A program made the position numbers and the translations under genes. This document shows, piece after piece, positions 45,280-53,858 of a stretch of DNA of 64,000 nt. Positions within the stretch are counted from its first letter, which is position 1. Each line of letters begins with the position of its first letter. The notes beneath the pieces were generated by a model, which saw only the letters and a list, made by a program, of their open reading frames with translations, did no database searches and had not been told where the DNA came from. The stretch lies in contig NZ_CABJDN010000006.1 in NCBI RefSeq assembly GCF_902364365.1, forward strand, positions 248,001 through 312,000, written 5' to 3'. Source of the stretch: Bacteroides intestinalis (GTDB taxonomy: Bacteria; Bacteroidota; Bacteroidia; Bacteroidales; Bacteroidaceae).

Positions 45280-46182
45280 GTGAGGAATAAGACACTTTAT
45301 ATGATTCTGCTTCTGGTTGTGGTGGTGTTAAAGTCTGCTGCCCAGGAATTGAATTGTAAATTTACGGTGAATTATTCTCAGATACAAGGTACGAGTACAC
45401 AGGTTTTCACTACGCTTGAAAATGCTTTGATGGAGTTTATCAATACCCGTCGGTGGACGCAGGCACAGTATGAAATGAATGAACGGATTCGTTGCTCTAT
45501 GAACTTGACTGTGAAAGAGTATAATGAGGCGGACGGGCGTTGGAAATGTGAGTTGATTATACAGTCTACACGTCCTGTCTGGCAATCCGGTTACCAGACG
45601 GTAGTTTTTAGCTTTAAAGATACGGATGTTGCTTTCAACTATCGTGAGTTTGATCCGCTGGAACTGCGGGATAATGTTATTGACAGTAATCTGACGGCAG
45701 TAATTGCTTACTATGCTTATATGATTATCGGACTGGACATGGATACAATGGCTCCACAAGGTGGTACGGAGGTTTTTCGGGCGGCTGAAGATATTGTAAC
45801 AGCTGCACAGAATCTTGGTGAAACCGGTTGGAAAGCGTTCGATAGCAGTCGGAATCGTTATGCGTTGGTTTCCGATTATCTGGAAGATGGTATGACGCCT
45901 TTGCGCAAATTGATGTATGGGTATCATCGTACAGGTATGGATGAACTTTCAGTGAATGCTACCCGTGCCCGTGCTACAATAACATCTATGCTTAGCGGTC
46001 TGAAAGAGGCGCAGCAGAATAAACCTATGTCGGCATTGCCCGGTTTGTTTACTGAAATAAAGAAAGATGAATTGATTAATCTTTATTCTCGTGCTGCAAT
46101 GAAGGAAAAAGAAGAGGTTTGTGAACTGCTTTCTTCTATCAATCCTTCGCTGGCTACCGAGTGGGAAAAGATAAAACAATAA
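45280..46182 (+). CDS. DUF4835 family secreted protein
   Basis: 300 residues from GTG 45280; the GTG gives a proper basic N-terminus before the signal peptide (ends KSAAQ). The mature opening ELNCKFTVNYSQIQGTSTQV and the following FTTLENALMEFINTRRW are the hallmarks of DUF4835. Members are listed in some annotations as PorD of the type IX system, but gut Bacteroides lack that secretion system, so the role here is open. The order coaBC - DUF4835 - recN is conserved in Bacteroidetes as I recall it. Confidence 0.82.
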   Translation: MRNKTLYMILLLVVVVLKSAAQELNCKFTVNYSQIQGTSTQVFTTLENALMEFINTRRWTQAQYEMNERIRCSMNLTVKEYNEADGRWKCELIIQSTRPVWQSGYQTVVFSFKDTDVAFNYREFDPLELRDNVIDSNLTAVIAYYAYMIIGLDMDTMAPQGGTEVFRAAEDIVTAAQNLGETGWKAFDSSRNRYALVSDYLEDGMTPLRKLMYGYHRTGMDELSVNATRARATITSMLSGLKEAQQNKPMSALPGLFTEIKKDELINLYSRAAMKEKEEVCELLSSINPSLATEWEKIKQ

Positions 46183-46218
46183 TAGGAAGTGAGTAAGATT
46201 TAAAATTGTAAATAAATC

Positions 46219-47883
46219 ATGTTACGTTCGCTTTACATACAAAATTACGCGCTTATAGAAAAGCTTGATATTAGCTTTGGTGCAGGTTTCTCTGTTATTA
46301 CGGGTGAGACGGGTGCTGGTAAGTCTATTATACTAGGTGCTATCGGCTTGTTGCTGGGGCAGCGTGCCGAAGTAAAGGCCATTCGCCAGGGTGTATCGAA
46401 GTGTGTGATTGAGGCTCGTTTTGATATTTCAACTTATGGTATGGAGCCTTTTTTTGAAGAGAATGAACTGGAATATGAAGAAGAGTGTATCTTGCGTCGT
46501 GAGGTTTATGCATCCGGCAAGAGTCGTGCCTTTATCAATGATACTCCGGCTTCGCTTGTACAAATGAAAGAGCTTGGGGAACAGTTAATTGACGTGCACT
46601 CTCAGCACCAGAATCTTTTGTTGAATAAAGAAGGATTCCAGTTGAATGTACTCGATATATTGTCTCATAATGATGAACAACTTTCCGCTTATCAATCTTT
46701 GTACAGAGAATGGAAGCAGGCACAACAGGACTTGACTGATCTTATAGCTCGTGCTGAGCAGAATAAAGCAGATGAAGACTATATCCGTTTCCAGTTGGAA
46801 CAGTTAGAAGAAGCGAATTTATCTGTAGGTGAACAGGAAGAACTGGAGCAAGAGACGGATACATTGAGTCATGCTGAAGAAATAAAGGCCGGTTTGTTCC
46901 GTGTCGGGCAGTTGCTGATTTCTGATGAAGGTAGTTTGTTGGCTGGGTTGAAGGAAAGTCTGAATACAATGCTTAGTCTGCAAAAAGTTTATTCTCCGGC
47001 TACTGAACTTGCTGAACGTCTGGAAAGTACATATATTGAATTGAAAGATGTTTCTCAGGAGGTTTCTTCTCAGGAAGAGGATGTCGAGTTTAACCCTGAG
47101 CGTCTGGAAGAGGTGAACGATCGGTTGAATCTGATTTATACCTTACAGCAAAAGCATAGAGTAACTACCGTAGAAGAGTTGCTGGCACTTACTGAGGAAT
47201 ATGCAGCAAAGTTGGCAGCCATTACTTCTTATGATGAACGTATCGGTGAGTTGACAACTCTTTGTGATACCTTATATAATAAGGTGAAAAAGCAGGCTTC
47301 TGTACTTACCAAAGCCCGTACTGGTGCTGCCCGTGAAGTTGAGAAGCAGATGGCTTCCCGTTTGGTTCCGTTGGGTATGCCTAATGTGCGTTTTCAGGTG
47401 GAAATGGGAATGAGAAAAGAGCCTGGTGTACACGGTGAAGATACTGTAAACTTTCTTTTCTCTGCCAATAAGAACGGCGCATTGCAAAGCATTTCATCGG
47501 TAGCTTCCGGTGGTGAGATTGCACGTGTCATGTTGTCCATCAAGGCTATGATAGCCGGTGCGGTGAAATTGCCCACTATTGTATTCGATGAAATAGATAC
47601 AGGAGTATCCGGTGAGATTGCCGATCGTATGGCAGATATTATGCAAGAAATGGGCGAACAGGATCGCCAGGTAATCAGTATTACCCATCTGCCGCAAATT
47701 GCTGCGCGCGGATGTGCACATTATAAAGTATATAAGCAAGATAACGAAACCGAAACCAATAGCCACATACGCCGTCTGGCAGATGAGGAGAGGGTAGAGG
47801 AAATAGCCCATATGCTCAGTGGGGCTACTTTGACAGAAGCTGCTTTGAATAATGCAAAGGCGCTTCTTGGTATCAAAAGATAG
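46219..47883 (+). CDS. recN: DNA repair protein RecN
   Basis: 554 residues, standard RecN size. Walker A is VITGETGAGKSIIL, the QHQNLLL motif follows LIDVHS, a long coiled coil spans about 150-360. The signature is SVASGGEIARVMLSIKAM, with Walker B TIVFDEIDTGVSGE and the H-loop ISITHLPQIAA. This SMC-like ATPase acts in double-strand break repair. No LexA box search could be done by eye. Confidence 0.97.
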   Translation: MLRSLYIQNYALIEKLDISFGAGFSVITGETGAGKSIILGAIGLLLGQRAEVKAIRQGVSKCVIEARFDISTYGMEPFFEENELEYEEECILRREVYASGKSRAFINDTPASLVQMKELGEQLIDVHSQHQNLLLNKEGFQLNVLDILSHNDEQLSAYQSLYREWKQAQQDLTDLIARAEQNKADEDYIRFQLEQLEEANLSVGEQEELEQETDTLSHAEEIKAGLFRVGQLLISDEGSLLAGLKESLNTMLSLQKVYSPATELAERLESTYIELKDVSQEVSSQEEDVEFNPERLEEVNDRLNLIYTLQQKHRVTTVEELLALTEEYAAKLAAITSYDERIGELTTLCDTLYNKVKKQASVLTKARTGAAREVEKQMASRLVPLGMPNVRFQVEMGMRKEPGVHGEDTVNFLFSANKNGALQSISSVASGGEIARVMLSIKAMIAGAVKLPTIVFDEIDTGVSGEIADRMADIMQEMGEQDRQVISITHLPQIAARGCAHYKVYKQDNETETNSHIRRLADEERVEEIAHMLSGATLTEAALNNAKALLGIKR

Positions 47884-47920
47884 CCTTTAATTTTTAATTT
47901 CTAATTTTAATTTCTCAAAG

Positions 47921-48661
47921 ATGGTTGATAAGAGTGAAATGATTTTCGGCGTTCGCGCTGTGATAGAAGCAGTACAGGCAGGAAAGGAAATCGATAAGAT
48001 TCTGGTGAAGAAAGACATTCAGAGCGATTTATCCAAAGAACTTTTTGCTGCACTAAAAGGAACTTTGATTCCGGTGCAACGTGTTCCGGTGGAACGCATT
48101 AACCGCATTACCCGTAAGAACCATCAAGGGGTGATTGCTTTTATTTCATCCGTTACGTATCAGAAGGCAGAAGACCTGGTGCCTTTCCTTTTCGAAGAAG
48201 GCAAGAATCCGTTGTTCGTTATGTTGGATGGTGTGACTGATGTTCGTAACTTTGGTGCCATAGCCCGTACCTGTGAGTGTGCAGCAGTAGATGCTATTAT
48301 TATTCCTGCTAAAGGAAGCGTGACGGTAAATGCTGATGCTATGAAAACATCTGCCGGGGCATTACATGTTCTTCCGGTTTGCCGTGAGCAGAACCTGAAG
48401 ACTACATTGCAATATCTCAAAGATAGTGGCTTTCGTATTGTAGCAGCTACAGAAAAAGGGGACTATGATTATACTAAGGCTGATTATACAGGACCGATGT
48501 GTATCATAATGGGAGCTGAGGATAAAGGTGTTTCTTATGAGAATCTGGCTCTTTGTGATGAATGGGTGAAAATCCCGATGCTGGGTACTATCGAGTCGCT
48601 CAATGTTTCTGTTGCGGCAGGTATTTTGATTTATGAAGCTGTGAAACAAAGAACCAACTAA
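47921..48661 (+). CDS. rlmB: 23S rRNA (guanosine-2'-O-)-methyltransferase RlmB
   Basis: 246 residues. It is a SpoU/TrmH family knot enzyme with an N-terminal substrate-binding domain (MIFGVRAVIEAVQAGKEIDK). The three SPOUT motifs are LDGVTDVRNFGAIARTCECA, IIMGAEDKGVS and MLGTIESLNVSVAAGILIYE. It methylates G2251 (E. coli numbering) in 23S rRNA. It lies 37 bases after recN across an AT-only spacer and 3 bases before the next gene, so coupled. Confidence 0.93.
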   Translation: MVDKSEMIFGVRAVIEAVQAGKEIDKILVKKDIQSDLSKELFAALKGTLIPVQRVPVERINRITRKNHQGVIAFISSVTYQKAEDLVPFLFEEGKNPLFVMLDGVTDVRNFGAIARTCECAAVDAIIIPAKGSVTVNADAMKTSAGALHVLPVCREQNLKTTLQYLKDSGFRIVAATEKGDYDYTKADYTGPMCIIMGAEDKGVSYENLALCDEWVKIPMLGTIESLNVSVAAGILIYEAVKQRTN

Positions 48662-48664
48662 GAT

Positions 48665-50368
48665 ATGAAAAAGAACTTGTTGTTGACGCTCGCCCTCTGT
48701 TTGCTGGCACAGTGGAGTGTAGCTCAGGCACCCAAATGGGTGGAAAAAGCCAAGCGTGCTGTTTTCTCGGTAGTTACGTACGATGAGAGTGATAAGATAC
48801 TCAATACGGGAAACGGATTTTTTGTTACCGAGGATGGAATGGCTCTGTCTGATTATAGTCTGTTTAAAGGTGCGCAACGTGCCGTAGTCATTAATTCAGA
48901 GGGTGAACAAATGCCTGTGGAAGTTATCATGGGAGCAAACGACATGTATGATGTTGTGAAGTTCCATGTAGCGATTTCAGGAAAAAAAGTACCTGCATTA
49001 GTGGTATCTCCTACGGCTCCGACTGTAGGTACAAGTGTCTACTTGTTGCCTTATTCTACACAAAAGGACCGTTCTTATACTACCGGACAGGTGAAAGAAG
49101 AATCTAAGGTAGATGGACAATACCATTATTATACGCTTGATATGCATCTGAAAGACAAGATGGTGAGTTGTCCGGTAATGACTGCTGACGGACAAGTTTT
49201 CGGTCTTGCACAGAAATCTTCAGGAAAAGATACAGCTACCATTTGCTATGCAGTAGGCGCTGATTATGCTATGGCTCAGAAAATCAGTCCTCTTTCTTTT
49301 AATGATCATGCTTTATCAAGTATTGGCATTAAGAAAGCGTTGCCCGATACAGAAGAACAAGCGCTGGTATATCTTTATATGGCTTCTTCACAGCAAACTT
49401 CGGAGAAATATGCCGAATTGCTGAATGATTTTATTGCCCAGTATCCTAACAGTGCCGATGGTTATTTTCGTCGTGCCAACAGTCAAATGTATTTGTCGAA
49501 AGAAATAAGTTCGATGGATAAGGCTGCTGCTGATATAGATAAAGCACTTGAAGTAGCACAAAAGAAAGATGATGCATATTTCAATCGTGCCAAATTAATT
49601 TATAATTATCAGTTGACTAAGCCGGAAACCACCTATAAAGATTGGACATATGACAAAGCATTGGATGAAGTTCGTAAAGCAATAGCAATTGAGGAACTTC
49701 CGGTTTATGTTCAGTTGGAAGGAGATATTCAGTTTGCTAAAAAAGACTATACAGCAGCTCTTGCCAGCTATGAGAAAGTAAATAAAACCAATATTGTTTC
49801 TCCTGCTACATTCTTCAGTGCTGCTAAGACAAAAGAATTGATGGAAGCCGCTCCGGAAGAAGTGCTGGTTTTGATGGATAGCTGTATAGCACATTGCCTG
49901 CAGCCGTACACTGAAGATGCTGCCCCTTATCTGTTGGAACGTGCCCAAGCGCGCATGAATGCCGGACAGGGGCGTAATGCAATGCTTGATTATGATGAAT
50001 ATTATAAAGCTGTGCGTGGTAATGTGAACGATGTGTTCTACTATTACCGTGAACAAGCCGCTTTCCAAGCAAAACAATTCCAACGTGCGTTGGATGATAT
50101 GGCAAAAGCAATTGAACTCAATCCGAATGAGTTGACTTATCGTTCGGAACTTGCTGCGGTGAATATTCGTGTGGGTAGAAATGAAGAAGCCATTAAAGTT
50201 CTGAAAGATGCCTTGACAATTGATCCTAAATATGCTGAAGCTTATCGTTTGATGGGAGTTGCACAATTGCAGTTGAAGCAGAGCAAGGAGGCTTGTGCTA
50301 GTTTTGCGAAAGCAAAAGAACTGGGTGATCCGAACGTTGATGCCTTGATTGAGAAGCATTGTAAGTAG
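48665..50368 (+). CDS. Secreted protein with a degenerate trypsin-like domain and TPRs
   Basis: 567 residues. The signal peptide ends WSVAQ. Residues 25-210 align by eye with the DegP/trypsin-like fold (FFVTEDGMALSDYSLF, then MYDVVKF, then MVSCPVMTADGQVFGL). However, the His of the usual NHVV position is replaced by SDYS, and the GNSGGP nucleophile motif is replaced by KMVSCP. It should be catalytically dead. About 350 residues of TPR repeats follow (ALDDMAKAIELNPNELTYRS and others). A scaffold or chaperone role in the periplasm is likely (inference). Confidence 0.8.
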   Translation: MKKNLLLTLALCLLAQWSVAQAPKWVEKAKRAVFSVVTYDESDKILNTGNGFFVTEDGMALSDYSLFKGAQRAVVINSEGEQMPVEVIMGANDMYDVVKFHVAISGKKVPALVVSPTAPTVGTSVYLLPYSTQKDRSYTTGQVKEESKVDGQYHYYTLDMHLKDKMVSCPVMTADGQVFGLAQKSSGKDTATICYAVGADYAMAQKISPLSFNDHALSSIGIKKALPDTEEQALVYLYMASSQQTSEKYAELLNDFIAQYPNSADGYFRRANSQMYLSKEISSMDKAAADIDKALEVAQKKDDAYFNRAKLIYNYQLTKPETTYKDWTYDKALDEVRKAIAIEELPVYVQLEGDIQFAKKDYTAALASYEKVNKTNIVSPATFFSAAKTKELMEAAPEEVLVLMDSCIAHCLQPYTEDAAPYLLERAQARMNAGQGRNAMLDYDEYYKAVRGNVNDVFYYYREQAAFQAKQFQRALDDMAKAIELNPNELTYRSELAAVNIRVGRNEEAIKVLKDALTIDPKYAEAYRLMGVAQLQLKQSKEACASFAKAKELGDPNVDALIEKHCK

Positions 50369-50395
50369 TTGTAATACAGATGATATGTCTGTAAA

Positions 50396-50440
50396 AAAGG
50401 CTCTGCTTTCACAAGCCGAGCCTTTATCGGGAAACTCCCG
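50396..50440 (+). terminator. Double hairpin after the TPR gene
   Basis: A first hairpin (50397-50424; GGCTC / GAGCC with inner GCTT/AAGC) is followed by a second small one, CGGGA-AAC-TCCCG (50428-50440). The first ends in TTTA only, so it is a weak intrinsic terminator. The rest of the 240-base gap to ridA has no gene. Confidence 0.6.
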
Positions 50441-50608
50441 TGTCAAAAAAGAATTAGCTAAGTCTAGGTTTTTAAAACAGGTATAAGTGAATTTTTCTTT
50501 TGTGTATAATCCTATTAGGTAAATGCATGAAGTTGCAGAATACTGCATGGAATATCTGTTTTTTTCTTGCATAAATCATAAATTGTTGAATATTAAAATA
50601 TTATTGGA

Positions 50609-50983
50609 ATGAAAAAAGTAATTTGCAGTCAGAAAGCTCCGGGGGCTATCGGTCCTTACAGCCAGGCTATCGAAGCGAATGGAATGATATTTGTATCTGG
50701 TCAGTTGCCTATTGATGCAGCTACCGGACAGATGGCAGAAGGGGCTGAAGCACAGGCCCGCCAGTCATTGGAGAATATTAAGCATATCCTTGGAGAAGCA
50801 GGTTTGACAATGGAAAATATTGTCAAAACTACTGTTTTCCTGCAAGATATGTCATTGTTTGCAGATATGAATAAAGTATATGCCACCTATTTTGGTGGTG
50901 ATTTCCCTGCTCGTTCGGCTGTTGCAGTGAAAGCTCTGCCGAAAGATGCTTTAGTGGAGATTGAGTGTATCGCGGTTCGCTAA
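50609..50983 (+). CDS. ridA: RidA-family reactive intermediate/imine deaminase
   Basis: 124 residues, standard length. Motifs GAIGPYSQAIEANGMIFVSG, then QLPID and, at the end, DFPARSAVAVKALPKDALVE with the catalytic Arg and Glu of the RidA subfamily. It hydrolyses reactive enamines from PLP enzymes. Its last 33 bases overlap the 3' end of folC on the opposite strand. Confidence 0.95.
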   Translation: MKKVICSQKAPGAIGPYSQAIEANGMIFVSGQLPIDAATGQMAEGAEAQARQSLENIKHILGEAGLTMENIVKTTVFLQDMSLFADMNKVYATYFGGDFPARSAVAVKALPKDALVEIECIAVR

Positions 50984-52204
50984 CAGATCAGCAACAATAA
51001 AGCTACTGCCTCCTACGAAGATAAAGTCTTCCGGGAGGCTTTTTTCTTGTGCCACCTGCACAGCGGAAGGGACATCCGGGTAACAACTTCCTTGTAATCC
51101 GGCTTCAGAAGCAAGCTGGGAAAGTTCATTTTCGGGTAATGCACGTTTGACGCTGGCTTTCGTGAAATAATATTCAGCGTTTTTGGGCAGTAATGCCAAT
51201 ACACCACGTATGTCTTTGTCATTCACCATCCCTATAATCATATGTAACTTTCGGTAAGATTGTTGTTTTAACTGCTTTGTGATATATGTGATACCACCTA
51301 CATTATGTCCGGTATCACATATCAGAGTAGGGGTGTCCTGCAATTTCTGCCAACGTCCCATCAGGCCGGTTAGTTCACAGACATGAGCAAAACCACCACG
51401 GACGGCCTGCTCACTCAGATTGTATCCGGCTTGCTGTAGCTGTGCGATGGCTGTGAGTAAAGTATGGGTATTCTTAGCTTGGTATAATCCTTTCAGCTCA
51501 CATTCCAATCCGGGGTAATCATCTTTTTTGTTTTCTTCTGCAAAGAAAATGGGCGCATCCACTTCGCGAGCCTTTTTTGTAAATACAGGTTTTGTTTCGG
51601 AAGTGGTTTCTCCGATTACAATGGGTATTCCGCTTTTGATAATACCGGCTTTTTCGCTTGCTATCTTTTCTAATGTATTACCGAGGAACTGGGTATGATC
51701 AAAACTTATATTGGTGATAATACATAAATCAGGATGTATAATATTGGTACAATCCAGTCTTCCACCCAGTCCTACTTCAATAACTGCTACATCTACATGT
51801 TCATCGGCGAAATAACGGAATGCCATAGCAGTAGTCAATTCAAAGAAAGAAGGATGCAGAGGTTCGAAGAAATTTCGTTCTTTTTCCACAAATCGGACTA
51901 CATACTCTTCCGGGATGGATTGTCCATTCACCCGAATACGCTCGCGGAAGTCTACAAGGTGTGGAGAAGTGTAAAGTCCTACCCGATATCCTGCTTCCTG
52001 CAAAATGGCGGCAAGTGTGTGCGAACATGAGCCTTTTCCATTAGTTCCCCCTACATGGATGCTGTGGAAGTGCTGGTGCGGGTGTCCGAAATGTTCGTCC
52101 AGTGTCAGTGTATTCTCTAAACCTTCCTTGTATGCTGAACTTCCCATTTGTTGAAACATGGGGACACTGTTATATAAGTATAATAAAGTGTTCTGATAAT
52201 CCAT
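50951..52204 (-). CDS. folC: Folylpolyglutamate synthase / dihydrofolate synthase
   Basis: 417 residues. The Mur-ligase P-loop is HVGGTNGKGSCSH, the folate loop is TSPHLVDFRERIRVNG, followed by EVGLGGRLDCTN with NISFDHTQFLG. It adds glutamate to folate and, in most bacteria, also makes dihydrofolate. It reads convergently with ridA, overlapping it by 33 bases (its last residues, roughly ANRDTLNLH). Its promoter is a palindrome-bearing element repeated at the DUF4494 gene. Confidence 0.95.
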   Translation of the reverse strand: MDYQNTLLYLYNSVPMFQQMGSSAYKEGLENTLTLDEHFGHPHQHFHSIHVGGTNGKGSCSHTLAAILQEAGYRVGLYTSPHLVDFRERIRVNGQSIPEEYVVRFVEKERNFFEPLHPSFFELTTAMAFRYFADEHVDVAVIEVGLGGRLDCTNIIHPDLCIITNISFDHTQFLGNTLEKIASEKAGIIKSGIPIVIGETTSETKPVFTKKAREVDAPIFFAEENKKDDYPGLECELKGLYQAKNTHTLLTAIAQLQQAGYNLSEQAVRGGFAHVCELTGLMGRWQKLQDTPTLICDTGHNVGGITYITKQLKQQSYRKLHMIIGMVNDKDIRGVLALLPKNAEYYFTKASVKRALPENELSQLASEAGLQGSCYPDVPSAVQVAQEKSLPEDFIFVGGSSFIVADLLANRDTLNLH

Positions 52205-52267
52205 CTTTTAAAATATTTAACGAGAAAGCATGCCATTCTCTCTTTTTAATTCCTATCTTAGAAGCTG

Positions 52268-52315
52268 CAAAGATAATGCAAACTGAGAGCAGAATAAAAT
52301 GAACTTGTTCATTTT
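52268..52315 (-). promoter_or_regulatory. folC promoter with 20-base palindrome (element copy 1)
   Basis: On the minus strand, -7 TATCTTTG (52275-52268) is preceded, 20 bases upstream, by the palindrome AAAATGAAC-TT-GTTCATTTT (plus 52296-52315), which overlaps the -33 position. On the plus strand, TATCTTCG (52334-52341) gives a possible -7 box for phoH. The same arrangement with a covarying palindrome lies at 58089-58136. Confidence 0.75.
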
Positions 52316-52382
52316 TTATGCCGAAGTGCAGCTTATCTTCGCTTTGGAGGTAAATATATCAACAATTTAAATCTAAAAGAGT

Positions 52383-53708
52383 ATGGGAACAAAGAAAAAT
52401 TTTGTGATTGATACGAATGTGATCCTTCACGACTATAACTGTCTTAAGAATTTCCAAGAGAACGACATTTATCTTCCCATCGTAGTTCTTGAAGAATTGG
52501 ACAAATTCAAGAAAGGGAATGAACAGATAAACTTCAATGCCCGTGAATTTCTCCGTGAACTCGATTTAGTTACCGATGACAATCTTTTCAATAAAGGTGC
52601 TTCCCTGGGCGAAGGTCTGGGAAGTTTATTTGTGATAGCCGGTTCGGTGGATGCTCCGGATGTGTTCGACTCATTCCCCGAGCGTATTCCAGATCATAAG
52701 ATTCTGGCTGTAGTGGACTGGCTGACGCGCCAGAAGAAGGATATGAAAACGATCTTGGTGACTAAAGATGTGAACCTCCGGATGAAAGCACGTTCCATAG
52801 GACTGCTTTGCGAAGATTATATCAACGACAAGGTGATAAATGTGGATATATTTGAAAAGTCAAATGAGGTATTCGAAGGAATTGATCCTGCTTTGATAGA
52901 CCGGATTTATTCTTCCAGAGAAGGACTGGATATCAGTGAGTTTGATTTTAAAGATATTATCCATCCGAATGAATGTTTTATCCTGAAAAGTGACAGGAAT
53001 AGTGTTCTTGCGCGTTATAATCCTTTTACACATACCATCTGCCGGGTAAATAAAACAAAGAACTATGGTATTGAACCCAGAAATGCTGAACAAAGTTTTG
53101 CTTTCGAAGTGTTGACTGATCCTAATATTAAGTTGGTTGCTCTGACGGGTAAAGCTGGTACGGGAAAAACTTTGCTGGCTTTAGCAGCTGCCCTTAGTCA
53201 GATGAATGATTATAAACAGATTCTGCTGGCACGTCCGATTGTTGCTCTATCCAATAAAGACATTGGTTTCCTACCGGGGGATGCAAAAGAGAAAGTGGCA
53301 CCTTACATGCAGCCCTTGTTTGATAATCTGAATGTCATTAAACGTCAGTTTGCTTCTAATTCTACTGAAGTAAAACGTTTGGAAGATATGCAGAAAAGCG
53401 AGCAGCTGGTAATCGAGGCATTAGCTTTCATTCGTGGACGTAGTTTGAGTGAAACTTATTGCATCATTGATGAAGCACAAAACTTGACTCCTCATGAAAT
53501 AAAAACGATTATCACCCGTGCTGGCGAAGGAACCAAGATGGTGTTCACCGGTGATATCCAACAGATAGACCAACCGTATCTGGACAGCCAGTCCAATGGC
53601 CTGGTTTACATGATTGACCGTATGAAAGATCAGAATCTTTTTGCTCATGTGAATTTGTTAAAAGGAGAACGTAGTCAGCTAAGTGAATTAGCTAGTAATT
53701 TGATGTAA
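52383..53708 (+). CDS. phoH: PhoH-family ATPase with N-terminal PIN domain
   Basis: 441 residues. The PIN nuclease domain (KNFVIDTNVILHDYNCLKNF, then PIVVLEELDKFKKG, then LVTKDVNLRMKA with its acidic residues) spans about 1-150. The PhoH ATPase follows: Walker A ALTGKAGTGKTLLALAAALS, then ARPIVALSNKDIGFLPGD, and Walker B CIIDEAQNLTP with KMVFTGDIQQID. PIN-PhoH proteins act as ATP-dependent ribonucleases or helicases. It reads divergently from folC, and a strong terminator follows. Confidence 0.93.
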   Translation: MGTKKNFVIDTNVILHDYNCLKNFQENDIYLPIVVLEELDKFKKGNEQINFNAREFLRELDLVTDDNLFNKGASLGEGLGSLFVIAGSVDAPDVFDSFPERIPDHKILAVVDWLTRQKKDMKTILVTKDVNLRMKARSIGLLCEDYINDKVINVDIFEKSNEVFEGIDPALIDRIYSSREGLDISEFDFKDIIHPNECFILKSDRNSVLARYNPFTHTICRVNKTKNYGIEPRNAEQSFAFEVLTDPNIKLVALTGKAGTGKTLLALAAALSQMNDYKQILLARPIVALSNKDIGFLPGDAKEKVAPYMQPLFDNLNVIKRQFASNSTEVKRLEDMQKSEQLVIEALAFIRGRSLSETYCIIDEAQNLTPHEIKTIITRAGEGTKMVFTGDIQQIDQPYLDSQSNGLVYMIDRMKDQNLFAHVNLLKGERSQLSELASNLM

Positions 53709-53726
53709 CAGAGCTTTATAGGCAGT

Positions 53727-53768
53727 AAATATGGCGGCAAGGTTATATATGTAACTTTGCCGCCATTT
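53727..53768 (+). terminator. Terminator after phoH
   Basis: Stem ATGGCGGCAAGGTTA / TAACTTTGCCGCCAT (53731-53745 with 53752-53766, one mispair) flanked by A- and T-rich ends. Confidence 0.85.
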
Positions 53769-53821
53769 AATTTTATCACACATTTTTATCTTTTTCTTCC
53801 AATATTTGATAAAAAATAATG

Positions 53822-53829
53822 TATCTTTG
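53822..53829 (+). promoter_or_regulatory. -7 element TATCTTTG for the CapD-like gene
   Basis: An exact TAnnTTTG match 29 bases before ATG 53859. The nearest TTTG lies only 13 bases upstream. Confidence 0.5.
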
Positions 53830-53858
53830 CCTCGCCTAAAACAAAACTGTCAAACGAA

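Noticed and set aside
49595..50572. 325-codon open frame antisense to the TPR/pseudoprotease gene
   Set aside because: It is almost entirely opposite TPR-coding sequence, with no motif and a Phe/Ile/Cys-rich composition.
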